Of a stretch of DNA of 64,000 bases, positions 12,563-20,194 are shown in pieces. The notes beneath the pieces are model-generated. The model was not told the origin of the DNA, searched no databases, and saw nothing but the letters and a program-made list of their open reading frames with translations. This DNA is from Companilactobacillus sp. (GTDB lineage: Bacteria > Bacillota > Bacilli > Lactobacillales > Lactobacillaceae), in contig NZ_JAKVLR010000001.1 in assembly GCF_022484265.1 (NCBI RefSeq), positions 2,600,001 to 2,664,000 on the forward strand, in the 5' to 3' direction. Each line of letters begins with the position of its first letter. Within the stretch, counting starts at the first letter, position 1. The translations under genes and the position numbers were made by a program.

Positions 12563-12606
12563 AAAGCCTGTAAATGTTGTTAAATCAATGTTTACAGGCT
12601 TTTTTT
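12563..12606 (+). terminator. Rho-independent terminator supplied by the prophage
   Basis: Stem AGCCTGTAAA/TTTACAGGCT (12565-12574 with 12591-12600) followed by T6. It lies inside the prophage beyond attL, so it now ends the rRNA-tRNA transcript. Confidence 0.9.
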
Positions 12607-12641
12607 GATGCTGTTATCTTTCTGAAAATACGATTAAAAAA

Positions 12642-12698
12642 TGGCACATTATTGGCACATTTTTACAAGTTGGCACATCATGTGCACACTCTGGCACA
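12642..12698 (+). repeat. Integrase arm-type sites, left end
   Basis: TGGCACA occurs four times: 12642-12648, 12653-12659, 12671-12677 and 12692-12698. The same heptamer occurs near the right end (55601-55607). Repeats of this kind between attP core and int are normally arm-binding sites of tyrosine integrases. The role is inferred. Confidence 0.65.
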
Positions 12699-13821
12699 CT
12701 ATAAATCATTCATTAATAGTACAGTTCTATCTTCATTTTCCTTACGAGTATCCTGCAACAAATGTACATATGTTTTGATCGTGATAGCCGTGCTTGAATG
12801 TCCTAAACGTTCAGATACATAATCCAAAGATATGCCTTTAGCAATCAAAATTGATGCATGTGTATGACAAGCCATGCATGGTTATTTTATTTTTAGTCTT
12901 TAATTTTCTTTCATAATTTATCAGTACCTTATTCGCAGCATTGTCACTTGGAATATTGTACCTATTATTGATAAATACAAAATTATGTTTATTTTTAAAT
13001 CCTTGCTTGAGAAATAGGGAACGCTGTTGTAATTGTAGTTTTTTTAAGAATTTAATTAGTTCAGCATCCACGGGTATCGTTCTCATGGATTGCTTATTTT
13101 TCGTTGGACCAAATCCAGAACGAGTTTTATAATCATAAGTTTTATTGATCGTGATAGTTCTGTTCTCAAAGTCTATGCAGTCGTATGTCATGCCTATAAT
13201 TTCGGCAAATCTCGCACCAGTTGAGATTGCAAACACGATAATGGCTGATGAGATGTCGTACACAGAAGCGCGCTCATACGCTAGTTTTTTGAGCTGTGAA
13301 GCTTCCTCTGTTTCCAAAAACTTTAAATCGGGGTCTTTATTTGCTCCACCAGATAGCACAGCATTTCTAGTAAAATCACGAGTAATAATTTTTTCGTCCA
13401 GAGCATCTTGCAGGGAAGCACGTATGTAACCATTGATCCGTGATGTTGAATCTTTAGTGTGTGTTGATCCATAGTTATCCAAAAATTGTTGATATTGTAT
13501 CTTAGTTACTTTTTTGAGAGGAGTATTTCCAAACTTCTCTTTAATGAGCTTAGTGGCGTATTTATATTTTTCGTCTGTTGATGTGGAGAAACGTCCGATC
13601 TTATAAGTGTTAGACCATTGTTCAAAGTAATCTCCAAAGGTTGCAGTTTCTAAATCAGAGATACCATAGTTATATTTTTTATTTTCTATTTCAGCTGCAG
13701 CAGCAACTGCATCTGATTTACGTTTAAATCCTTTCTTATTTATCGAATGACGTTTACCATTCGAATCACGATAATACACTCTATATCCATAGTTACCAGT
13801 TTTGCCAGTTATTTGTGCCAT
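12699..13821 (-). pseudogene. int: Tyrosine integrase, frameshifted by a 2-nt deletion
   Basis: The open frame from ATG 13821 (preceded by AGGAGGTG) gives 327 residues. It has an arm-binding AP2-like N terminus (about 5-45), an SAM-like domain, catalytic Arg204 in TGARFAE, a beta-hairpin Lys region and then ITMHGL. There the frame breaks. Two bases (CG) are missing between 12868 and 12869, so the expected HGLRHTHAS becomes HGLSYTC and stops 8 codons later. In the other frame the sequence continues with RLGHSS and the catalytic Tyr in IKTYVHL to a stop at 12699-12701, giving 374 residues if repaired. The lost Arg is the second catalytic arginine. It points to attL as usual for temperate phages of this group. 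Confidence 0.9.
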
Positions 13822-13853
13822 GGTAACACCTCCTAATTTTGGTAAAAATAAAT

Positions 13854-13869
13854 AAGCCTTTTAAGGCTT
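13854..13869 (-). terminator. Leftward terminator after the DUF1828 gene
   Basis: AAGCCTTTTAAGGCTT palindrome; on the minus strand it is followed by ATTTATTTTT. It overlaps the stop region of the leftward gene at 13868. Confidence 0.6.
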
Positions 13870-14626
13870 AATTACGTAATTTCAAAATGGAATTTTTATC
13901 GCTCCATGGAATAATATCTAAACCACGTAAATTAGCAATATTCTGGGCTTTATCTTGAATACTATGATCAGCATCGTTAAAAATCACAGAGTAATTTATA
14001 TTGTCATCATTACTTTTGATATCTTCATACGTGACAATCTCAGAGGATATGCGTTGAAAATCAGGATTATTGAGTATTTGAATTAGTTGTGATGGACGAC
14101 TCTTTGATCCACCTATGGAATAAGAAATTTTATAAGGATTGCCACTACCTCCAATAAAATCGTGTCCAGGAAGTCCCTTAAACTCATTATCGTCAAAGTA
14201 GTTTATAACATCCTCAAGAAAAAGATTCGTAACATTATTCTTTCGGGTCATTACTAAATCGTTAATTCTGAGAATGGTTTGAATTAACGATTGTTTCATG
14301 ACAGGAAAGTCTTCTTTTTTTCCGTCAATTCTTAATAATTTGCTATTTGAAAGAGTTACATTGAATGATTGAATTATACTATTTATGATTCTCGATCTGA
14401 CATCGCTATTAACATCTATGCCTAAAAGAATCAAATCATTAAGAGTATTACCATCATCAGATAATCTTATTTTCCCTTGATCTAATGGAGAAACATAAAT
14501 TGCTATTCGGTCACCAATTATATTTGTAAAAGGAGTCATTATTTCATCTCCATCATCAAATGAAGTAACTGAATATTTTTTTTTCATCCATTTAAGATAA
14601 TTATCTATCCATTTGCAAGTGTCCAT
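13868..14626 (-). CDS. DUF1828/DUF1829 domain protein
   Basis: 252 residues. The N-terminal half has the DUF1828 pattern (TPFTNIIGDRIAIYV, then GKIRLSDDGNTLNDLILLGI, residues about 30-70). The C-terminal third resembles DUF1829 (YSVIFNDADHSIQDKAQNIANLRGLDIIPW). Biochemical function is unknown. SD AAAGGAGA lies 8 nt before ATG 14626. The next gene leftward-upstream encodes a DUF6978-like protein; such pairs recur in mobile elements of Firmicutes, which suggests a two-component accessory (defence or toxin-antitoxin-like) module. That role is inference. It sits between integrase and repressor, the usual cargo position. Confidence 0.75.
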   Translation of the reverse strand: MDTCKWIDNYLKWMKKKYSVTSFDDGDEIMTPFTNIIGDRIAIYVSPLDQGKIRLSDDGNTLNDLILLGIDVNSDVRSRIINSIIQSFNVTLSNSKLLRIDGKKEDFPVMKQSLIQTILRINDLVMTRKNNVTNLFLEDVINYFDDNEFKGLPGHDFIGGSGNPYKISYSIGGSKSRPSQLIQILNNPDFQRISSEIVTYEDIKSNDDNINYSVIFNDADHSIQDKAQNIANLRGLDIIPWSDKNSILKLRN

Positions 14627-14656
14627 TATTAATTTCTCCTTTCTATATCAAATACA

Positions 14657-15103
14657 TTATACAAAATCTGTGATTATTTGAACTCCATTTAAGTCAACGT
14701 TAATGAATTTTAAAAATGAGGTGAAATTTTCAACAACGTTGGTTAAATCATTTAAACAGTTCTTAAGTTGTTCAGGCAGCTGGTTTTTAGGTAAAACTGT
14801 TTGATCAATGATAGACTCCCCACAATTAAAGATGTGTAAATGGGGTGTAGGGATATCATTATGGTTAGTTCCAATTATATCAAATCTCATCATTGGAACA
14901 TGTGATTTTGAATTAAGAATCAATGTTAATTTGTTTTTGTTAATATGTCCCGTACGACAAACGGTACTATCAAATTTTTCTTTTGAGGTGAATTTTCCTC
15001 TCAATTTAAAATTTTTTTGAAGACCCTCAGCAGGAATTGCAAGTAAATTGTTGTTAGAGTCTTTATCAAGTATAATTAGCTTTGAATAATCAGCTGCTTC
15101 CAT
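14657..15103 (-). CDS. DUF6978-like protein, partner of the DUF1828 protein
   Basis: 148 residues, no membrane segment. It contains FKLRGKFTSKEKFDSTVCRTGHINKNKLTLIL followed by a polar PMMRFDIIGTNHNDIPTPHLHIFNCGE segment, the pattern I associate with DUF6978 proteins that neighbour DUF1828 genes. SD TGGAGGA before ATG 15103. 30 nt separate it from the downstream partner gene, so both are probably cotranscribed. Family call is from memory of the pattern, moderate confidence. Confidence 0.6.
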   Translation of the reverse strand: MEAADYSKLIILDKDSNNNLLAIPAEGLQKNFKLRGKFTSKEKFDSTVCRTGHINKNKLTLILNSKSHVPMMRFDIIGTNHNDIPTPHLHIFNCGESIIDQTVLPKNQLPEQLKNCLNDLTNVVENFTSFLKFINVDLNGVQIITDFV

Positions 15104-15128
15104 AGTTTCCTCCAGTAATAATTTTTAT

Positions 15129-15149
15129 CCATGCCTTGGCATGGCTTTT
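15129..15149 (+). terminator. Hairpin with T run between leftward genes
   Basis: CCATGCC-TT-GGCATGG (15129-15144) followed by CTTTTT on the plus strand. It would stop rightward antisense transcription; on the minus strand there is no U run directly after it. Confidence 0.55.
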
Positions 15150-15242
15150 TATCTACCTTAAATTTGTTTCTTTTTGGTATTAATTAGAATAATAAGCCTA
15201 CGGTGAGACCTAGATTTATTGTGGATGTTGAAAATTAGACTA

Positions 15243-15743
15243 TTAATTTCTAAACTTTGTATTTTTTACTTTCCAATCTTCAAGTTTTATTTGAACCCAA
15301 AAAAAATAAATACCAATGGTCACAAACATAAAAAGAAGCCATTTTATCCAATTTCCAAATAATCCCATCGGAGTGCCATAAAAATGCATTCGATGTCCTT
15401 CTATAACCGTATGATTGATTTTCCATCCATAAATCCAACATAAAGTCCAAGGATATAGTATCCCGCCTGAAAAAATAGTAATGAAAAACCCCAATATCCT
15501 TAAAACAACTAAATGAATTAATCCACCATCAAAGAAGGAATTACGTCCATGCTTAATTTCTCCTTGATGATAAGTTGGTTGTCCATATTGTTGAGGGAAA
15601 AAATCTTGATTAAAGTTCTGTTGATTGTAATTAGGTTGATCATAATTTTGTTGCGATTGTGAATATTGTTGTTGTCTACGCCTTCCAACTCTGGAATTTG
15701 CATTAGATGGCTGATTGTACGGATTATAATTATTGTCATCCAT
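15243..15743 (-). CDS. DUF898-like membrane protein with Gln/Asn-rich N terminus
   Basis: 166 residues. Residues 1-60 are rich in Gln, Asn and Tyr (many QQ and YNQ steps) and probably disordered and cytoplasmic. Residues about 70-160 carry two to three membrane segments and the DUF898 pattern (LRILGFFITIFSGGILYPW, then RMHFYGTPMGLFGNWIKW and WVQIKLEDWKVKNTKF). Function is unknown. It lies in the lysogeny cargo region, so it is probably expressed in the lysogen and might alter the cell envelope, for example superinfection exclusion; that is a guess. Confidence 0.7.
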   Translation of the reverse strand: MDDNNYNPYNQPSNANSRVGRRRQQQYSQSQQNYDQPNYNQQNFNQDFFPQQYGQPTYHQGEIKHGRNSFFDGGLIHLVVLRILGFFITIFSGGILYPWTLCWIYGWKINHTVIEGHRMHFYGTPMGLFGNWIKWLLFMFVTIGIYFFWVQIKLEDWKVKNTKFRN

Positions 15744-15844
15744 TTTTTTTACCCCTATAACATTTCAGCTTTTAAAGTCATCAGTGTTTGGACAGAGAAC
15801 TAATAATCATTTTAAAAATAAATAAACCTAGTAATAGACTTACA

Positions 15845-16419
15845 TTATTTTTGGATAGTCCCAGTTTGTTTGGCAAAGCGTTTTGCAATATTGATATTCC
15901 TTTGCCGTTTACTACTTCTTAGTACTCCTCGTTTCGAAAGATCGATCATTGCTGACTTATTTAAACTAGACAACTGGTCAGGTACATCTTTTTTAATATC
16001 ATTCGTTTCAGCTTTATAGTCAATATCATCTTTTCCAAGAAAATCACGATATACTTGACCCATTAATTGTTCACCTAAATATAGTCCGTTTTGGTCAATC
16101 ATTCTTTTTGTAAGAATTTTTGTTGCAGATATAGTTTTCTTGGGTATACCAACATCATCCTGATCAACAAAATCTTTTTCATCATCATATTTATCAGTTA
16201 GAGCAAATTCGTATCCGTAGACTATTTTCTTTATGAGTTTTTCCTCTTGTTTGATCCCTTTATATTCTTTAATGCTCAATAGGGCGTGACCATACGGAAT
16301 CCACGGTCCTATGCTCATATAAATCACTATGATTATTACACCAAGCAATGAACTGCCAACTATATATTTTTTTTGTGTCCATGATTATTTTTGCGTCTTT
16401 CAGAACGTGTAGTGTTCAT
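15845..16419 (-). pseudogene. Single-pass membrane protein gene, broken (or slippery) at an A8 run
   Basis: GGAGGACTAAC precedes ATG at 16419-16417. The frame from this ATG encodes a basic leader (MNTTRSERRKNNHGHKK) and stops at TAG after CAC followed by eight A. One extra A (A9) would join it to the long frame that continues with YIVGSSLLGVIIIVIYMSIG, a membrane helix, and about 150 soluble charged residues. The joined product would be 191 residues. The long frame alone has only a TTG at 16348 without an SD. Function is unknown. Options: a real 1-nt deletion, a sequencing error in the homopolymer, or transcriptional slippage. Confidence 0.65.
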
Positions 16420-16438
16420 GTTAGTCCTCCTATAACTA

Positions 16439-16843
16439 TCAGTAGTTTAAATAAAATTCTTCATTAATTACATTTTCTAAATATTGTGGTATTTTGAAAG
16501 CCTTCATAAAATCAACACTGTTGAAATCTTCTAATGGACGTTCATCAGTGTAATAGGGCAACAATAATTTGATTGCCTGTACATTTGCTCGTCCTTCAAT
16601 TCCGTATTTAGAAGGTGAGAAGTACAAACAGTTGGAATCATCTTTATTTATAAGATGTCCCATTTCATGGGCTAGCTGAAGTGGCAATTGTTCTGGGTCG
16701 TGCCAACTTCCGTTAACTACGATTGTTTTTGTATACGGATTAACAGCAGATGGTGTACGGCTAGAAAATCTATTATCGACTATGACACTATAGCCAAAGC
16801 CCATGGCTTTATTCATTAAAGAAGCCATTATGTCATTAATCAT
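16439..16843 (-). CDS. ImmA/IrrE family metallopeptidase
   Basis: About 134 residues with the zinc-protease motif HEMGH near residue 60 (QLAHEMGHLIN) and the downstream E in EGRANVQAIKLLLP. ImmA-type peptidases cleave the partner repressor during induction, as in ICEBs1. ATG 16843 is preferred over an upstream GTG because GGAGGGG lies just before it; it overlaps the end of the repressor gene, so the pair is translationally coupled. Confidence 0.9.
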   Translation of the reverse strand: MINDIMASLMNKAMGFGYSVIVDNRFSSRTPSAVNPYTKTIVVNGSWHDPEQLPLQLAHEMGHLINKDDSNCLYFSPSKYGIEGRANVQAIKLLLPYYTDERPLEDFNSVDFMKAFKIPQYLENVINEEFYLNY

Positions 16844-17162
16844 TCTTTTCCCCTCCACGCAATAATCGTTTCATTAATTCAATATCTTCAGGTGGTATTG
16901 GACGTCCTTCAAAAGTCATAATCACATCATTATCGGCAATGTCTACTTGCTTCTTTTTGTCTGCATCAGAAGTTTCGCCAGTTAAATATTCGACAGTAAC
17001 TCCCAATGTATTTGCAATTGCCCTTAACGAATCATATTTTGGATTAACGCCTTGGTTATATCTGTATATGGCATTAGTACTCATTCCAGATTTTTCAGCA
17101 ACTTGTTTTAAAGTTAGTCCTCTTTCTTTAGAAATTTTTTTAATTCTCTCAAACGTTGTCAT
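16836..17162 (-). CDS. CI-like XRE repressor
   Basis: 108 residues. Residues about 5-60 are an XRE helix-turn-helix (LTLKQVAEKSGMSTNAIYRYNQG, then LRAIANTLGVTVEYLTGE). A short C-terminal segment replaces a LexA-type autoprotease domain, which fits removal by ImmA instead of RecA. GGAGAG precedes ATG 17162. The gene reads away from an operator region with repeated ACACAAATGTGT sites, one of them inside its own promoter, so autoregulation is likely. Confidence 0.9.
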   Translation of the reverse strand: MTTFERIKKISKERGLTLKQVAEKSGMSTNAIYRYNQGVNPKYDSLRAIANTLGVTVEYLTGETSDADKKKQVDIADNDVIMTFEGRPIPPEDIELMKRLLRGGEKND

Positions 17163-17197
17163 AGTAGTATTCTCTCCACGTTTGATGAGTTAACAAT

Positions 17198-17226
17198 ACA
17201 ATAAAATTACACAAATGTGTTTACAA
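17198..17226 (-). promoter_or_regulatory. Repressor promoter (PRM-like)
   Basis: On the minus strand: -35 TTGTAA (plus 17226-17221), 17-nt spacer, -10 TATTGT (plus 17203-17198). Operator O1 lies within the spacer. Confidence 0.6.
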
Positions 17227-17241
17227 ATTACACTTATGTGT
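17209..17241. promoter_or_regulatory. Operators O1 and O2 of the lysogeny switch
   Basis: ACACAAATGTGT at 17209-17220 and ACACTTATGTGT at 17230-17241, each a palindrome flanked by A/T. Spacing centre to centre is 21 nt, two helical turns, which suits cooperative repressor binding. A related CACATGTG palindrome lies at 17277-17284. Confidence 0.75.
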
Positions 17242-17355
17242 TATTATTAATTCATCAAGTAATTGAGCAACAAAAACACATGTGAATGTTGATAAGCTTT
17301 GGTGAGCAGGAATCAACAAACGTTGATAAAGGTTTATTTGCTATGCTTTTATAGT

Positions 17356-17367
17356 ACACAAATGTGT
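17356..17367. promoter_or_regulatory. Operator O3 upstream of the rightward genes
   Basis: ACACAAATGTGT, identical to O1, 50 nt before the first rightward gene. It probably covers the early rightward promoter; a clear -35/-10 pair could not be fixed (TTGATA at about 17313 and TATAGT at about 17350 are 21 nt or more apart). Confidence 0.7.
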
Positions 17368-17417
17368 AATGATTGTCAACAACTTGATGAACAAATAACA
17401 AAGAGGAGGCAAAAGAT

Positions 17418-17630
17418 ATGAAAATACAAGAGGCAATTATTGAAGCCAAAGACAAGCAAAAAGGCATCTCACGAAAAAAGTGGATGCCTGGACCGCAAAT
17501 GATAATGGTTCCCACTAATACTTCTGCCTGTTTTATTATCGTGCCTAAAGACAATATGAAACAGCTAGGTAAGAGATGGAACCCAACAGCCGAAGATATC
17601 CTTGCTCATGATTGGATGGTTATGGGATAA
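17418..17630 (+). CDS. Tad2-like (DUF2829) Thoeris anti-defence protein
   Basis: 70 residues. The pattern EAIIEAK, ISRKKW, a VPTNTSACFII strand, then GKRWNPTAEDILAHDWMVM is the DUF2829 signature. DUF2829 includes Tad2, a phage protein that sequesters the cyclic-ADP-ribose-type signal of Thoeris defence. That activity is known for characterised homologues, not shown here. It is the first rightward early gene, next to the operators, so it would be made immediately on induction or infection. SD AGAGGAGG before ATG 17418. Confidence 0.8.
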   Translation: MKIQEAIIEAKDKQKGISRKKWMPGPQMIMVPTNTSACFIIVPKDNMKQLGKRWNPTAEDILAHDWMVMG

Positions 17631-17715
17631 GAAGTTTAGACAAATCAAAAATGATTTTTCCAAAAAAGAAGATGAATAGAATGAACAAATTAATAAGCGA
17701 AGGAGGTGAGCGGAT

Positions 17716-17895
17716 ATGAATGATGAAGAATTTACTTTAGAAAGTTCCATATATGGAAGAGCATCAATGGAAATTGCTTTGCAAAATGGAAATGAATTTA
17801 TGGATCTAATAAAAAAAGCTCAGCAAGATTCTGCTGAACTTCAAAAAGATTTAGAAAGACTACAACATCTGAATCCTATTTTTAAAACTAAATAA
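17716..17895 (+). CDS. Small hypothetical early protein (59 aa)
   Basis: ATG 17716 follows AGGAGGTGAG (17701-17710). The product is acidic, helical and coiled-coil-like at the C terminus (DLIKKAQQDSAELQKDLERLQ). No family recognised. Its last codons overlap the end of the convergent gene at 17888. Confidence 0.7.
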   Translation: MNDEEFTLESSIYGRASMEIALQNGNEFMDLIKKAQQDSAELQKDLERLQHLNPIFKTK

Positions 17896-18328
17896 TTCCA
17901 ACCGGACGCATAGTGCCGAGATAATCATAAAACTTGAAAACGGTTTTAGGCATATCAAGGAATTCAATATTTGTCACAAAAGGATCGATTGAAGGGGCGT
18001 CTAATGTTTTTACCAAATTGTTTAACTTCTCAAAGACAACTGGATAATTCGCGGAAACATCATTAAAACCAAACGGATCAAAACTTTCCTTAAAGGACCT
18101 ATTCAGTTCTGGAAAGTTACTGCTGTTAATATTTTTAATCCAATCTGCAACAAAAAGTTTTCCTTTAGTTTCATTCACTGCTTTTGAGTTTTCTCGATTC
18201 TCAAAGCCTTCTGAACAAAAGACAATTTTTCTCTGATCGAATTCTATATCGGATTTGGAATTTTTCTGAATCCATGAAAGACCATATATAAAAATCTGAG
18301 ACTGTTTCTCAGTTAATATCTTATCCAT
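17888..18328 (-). CDS. Lone leftward hypothetical gene inside the early operon
   Basis: 146 residues, soluble, no family recognised. AGAGGTGAAATA stands before ATG 18328, so translation is credible. Recognisable stretches are QIFIYGLSWIQ and PKTVFKFYDYLGTMRPVG. It opposes all surrounding genes and converges on the 59-residue gene with an 8-nt overlap of the stop regions. Such isolated reverse genes in early regions are often expressed in the lysogen. Role unknown. Confidence 0.75.
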   Translation of the reverse strand: MDKILTEKQSQIFIYGLSWIQKNSKSDIEFDQRKIVFCSEGFENRENSKAVNETKGKLFVADWIKNINSSNFPELNRSFKESFDPFGFNDVSANYPVVFEKLNNLVKTLDAPSIDPFVTNIEFLDMPKTVFKFYDYLGTMRPVGII

Positions 18329-18391
18329 ATTATTTCACCTCTAATATTTTGGGATAACTAAAGTATAACAACAGAAAGGAGATGTTTTTTT

Positions 18392-18595
18392 ATGCCAGAA
18401 GAACAATTCGCAAAGGTAGCACATGACATTGAACGATCAATCAAAGTTGAATTATTGAATCGAGATATGACTCAAAAAGAATTAGCCGAACTAATTCATG
18501 CTAATCCACAGCAACTAAATAGAGCTATAAAAGGCGATATGACACCTAAGTCACGAGAATTGCGTGAACAAGTAGCACGAATTTTAAATCTATAA
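18392..18595 (+). CDS. Cro-like small HTH protein
   Basis: 67 residues with an XRE-type helix-turn-helix (MTQKELAELIHANPQQLNRAIKG). No other domain. GAAAGGAG precedes ATG 18392. It probably acts as Cro or as an early regulator. A decayed paralogue with the same leader sequence lies at 19661. Confidence 0.8.
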   Translation: MPEEQFAKVAHDIERSIKVELLNRDMTQKELAELIHANPQQLNRAIKGDMTPKSRELREQVARILNL

Positions 18596-18616
18596 AAAAA
18601 GGAGGAAAAATAAATA

Positions 18617-19348
18617 ATGAACAACTTAGTAATTATGAAAGATCAACAAGCAGTAACTAGCAGTTTACAAGTTGCGGAAACATTTGATAAAAGCCACAAG
18701 CATGTATTAGAGGCGATCGACAACTTAAAAGAGGGGGTGGCCGAAAATTGGGCAGACCTATTTTACGAAGATACATACATTCATCCTCAAAACAGACAAC
18801 CATACCGCGTAATTTACATGAACCGTGATGGGTTCACATTACTAGCAATGGGATTCACAGGCAAGAAAGCTCTTAAATTCAAAATGCAATATATTGAAGC
18901 TTTTAACAAGATGGAAGACCAAATCAAAACAGGTGGTTTCAAAATTCCATCGACAATGGCTGAAGCATTGCGTTTGGCAGCAGATCAACAAGAACAGCTT
19001 GAACTAATGAAACCCAAAGCGATATTTGCAGATTCGGTAGCAACATCACATACCACCATCTTAGTTGGTGATCTTGCCAAAATCATCAAAGGAAATGGCG
19101 TTGATACTGGTGCAAGACGTTTATTTCAGTGGATGAGAGACAACGGTTATCTGATTAAGCGCAAGGGTGCAGATTACAACTCACCAACTCAAAAATCAAT
19201 GGAAATGGGATTGTTCAAAATCAAGGAATCGAGCCACGTTAACGGTGATGGGGTAACTGTCGTTACTAAAACTCCAAAAATTACAGGTAAAGGACAACAA
19301 TACTTCGTAAATAAATTTCTTGCAGATCAGCAGTTAGAAATCTTATAG
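18617..19348 (+). CDS. Rha-family antirepressor with KilAC C-terminal domain
   Basis: 243 residues. The N-terminal part (about 1-100) is a Rha domain (SSLQVAETFDKSHKHVLEAI, then YRVIYMNRDGFTLLAMGFTGKKAL). The C-terminal part (about 120-240) is a KilAC/ANT domain (LVGDLAKIIKGNGVDTGARRLFQWMRDNGYLI). Such proteins counter the phage repressor or reprogramme host functions during lytic switch. GGAGGAAA upstream of ATG 18617. Confidence 0.9.
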   Translation: MNNLVIMKDQQAVTSSLQVAETFDKSHKHVLEAIDNLKEGVAENWADLFYEDTYIHPQNRQPYRVIYMNRDGFTLLAMGFTGKKALKFKMQYIEAFNKMEDQIKTGGFKIPSTMAEALRLAADQQEQLELMKPKAIFADSVATSHTTILVGDLAKIIKGNGVDTGARRLFQWMRDNGYLIKRKGADYNSPTQKSMEMGLFKIKESSHVNGDGVTVVTKTPKITGKGQQYFVNKFLADQQLEIL

Positions 19349-19391
19349 ACGTTTGATGAACAAATTAATGAATGGAGGAGGTGAACTATCA

Positions 19392-19616
19392 GTGAAAAAA
19401 TACGATTTCATTTACTTTTATAAAAATTTTTTCAACCAATGGATACCGCTGAGCGTCGGTCATACTAACGACTTGTCTTTGGTTTTATGGAAGAAGGACA
19501 ACGTAAAAGAAGACCTACAACGAGCGGGATGTAAGCCTTCAAAAAAAGTATTCATATATATAGACGGCCGGGTGTTTCTAGTTAGGGATTACCCATTTGA
19601 TATAACAATGAGGTGA
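19392..19616 (+). CDS. Small hypothetical protein (74 aa), GTG start
   Basis: GTG 19392 is chosen because GGAGGAGGTG (19375-19384) precedes it at good spacing; an upstream ATG at 19353 lacks an SD. The product starts VKKYDFIYFYKNFFNQW and looks like a compact soluble protein. No family recognised. Confidence 0.65.
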   Translation: MKKYDFIYFYKNFFNQWIPLSVGHTNDLSLVLWKKDNVKEDLQRAGCKPSKKVFIYIDGRVFLVRDYPFDITMR

Positions 19617-19660
19617 AAAAATCACATAGCTTAATTATAACAACAGAAAGGAGTACCCAC

Positions 19661-19873
19661 ATCTCAGAACAACAAGTGGTAAATTATTTTACTAATTTAT
19701 CGAATTAAATTAAAAAAGAGCTTTTAGACAGAAATATGTCTCAAAGAGAATTAGCCACATCATTGAATCTTAATCCACAGTAAATGAACAGTGCCATTAA
19801 GGGTGGAATGACACCTAAAGACAAATTGATTAGAGCAGAGATTAAGAAGATTCTCGAAATTAAGGAGGGTTAA
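19661..19873 (+). pseudogene. Decayed paralogue of the Cro-like HTH gene
   Basis: The frame reads SEQQVVNYFTNLSN, stop, IKKELLDRNMSQRELATSLNLNPQ, stop, MNSAIKGGMTPKDKLIRAEI, matching the product of 18392-18595 along its length. There are two in-frame TAA codons, and the expected start is ATC after a good SD. The 18-nt leader TATAACAACAGAAAGGAG is identical before both genes (18364-18381 and 19636-19653), so this is a tandem duplication that decayed. Confidence 0.85.
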
Positions 19874-19876
19874 GCC

Positions 19877-20194
19877 ATGCAAGAAATGACATTGAATGTT
19901 CCAGATGAATTATTAACCACATTGATTAAACAGCAAATCAATAAAAAGCAGACGGAGTTAACCGAAATCAACTGGGATACAAAGACTGCAGCAAAACGAA
20001 CCGGAATTAAAGAAGATCGTGTAAAAGCCATCTTCCGTAATCAGAAGTGGAAACACGAGCTCGATGCTGAGAACGGTGGATCAGTCTTATACCCCTATCA
20101 AGGGCAGGGATACCAAATCAATCCAAAACGATTTACCGAGTTTTGCGATAAACATTGGTTTGAAATCATGAATTTAAATCCAAGGAAGCGATGA
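19877..20194 (+). CDS. DUF771 family protein
   Basis: 105 residues. The pattern LNVPDELLTTLIKQQINKK, then WDTKTAAKRTGIKEDRVKAIF and the C-terminal WFEIMNL matches DUF771, a common phage early protein with a helix-turn-helix-like centre. AAGGAGGG before ATG. The stop overlaps the ATG of the next gene. Confidence 0.85.
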   Translation: MQEMTLNVPDELLTTLIKQQINKKQTELTEINWDTKTAAKRTGIKEDRVKAIFRNQKWKHELDAENGGSVLYPYQGQGYQINPKRFTEFCDKHWFEIMNLNPRKR

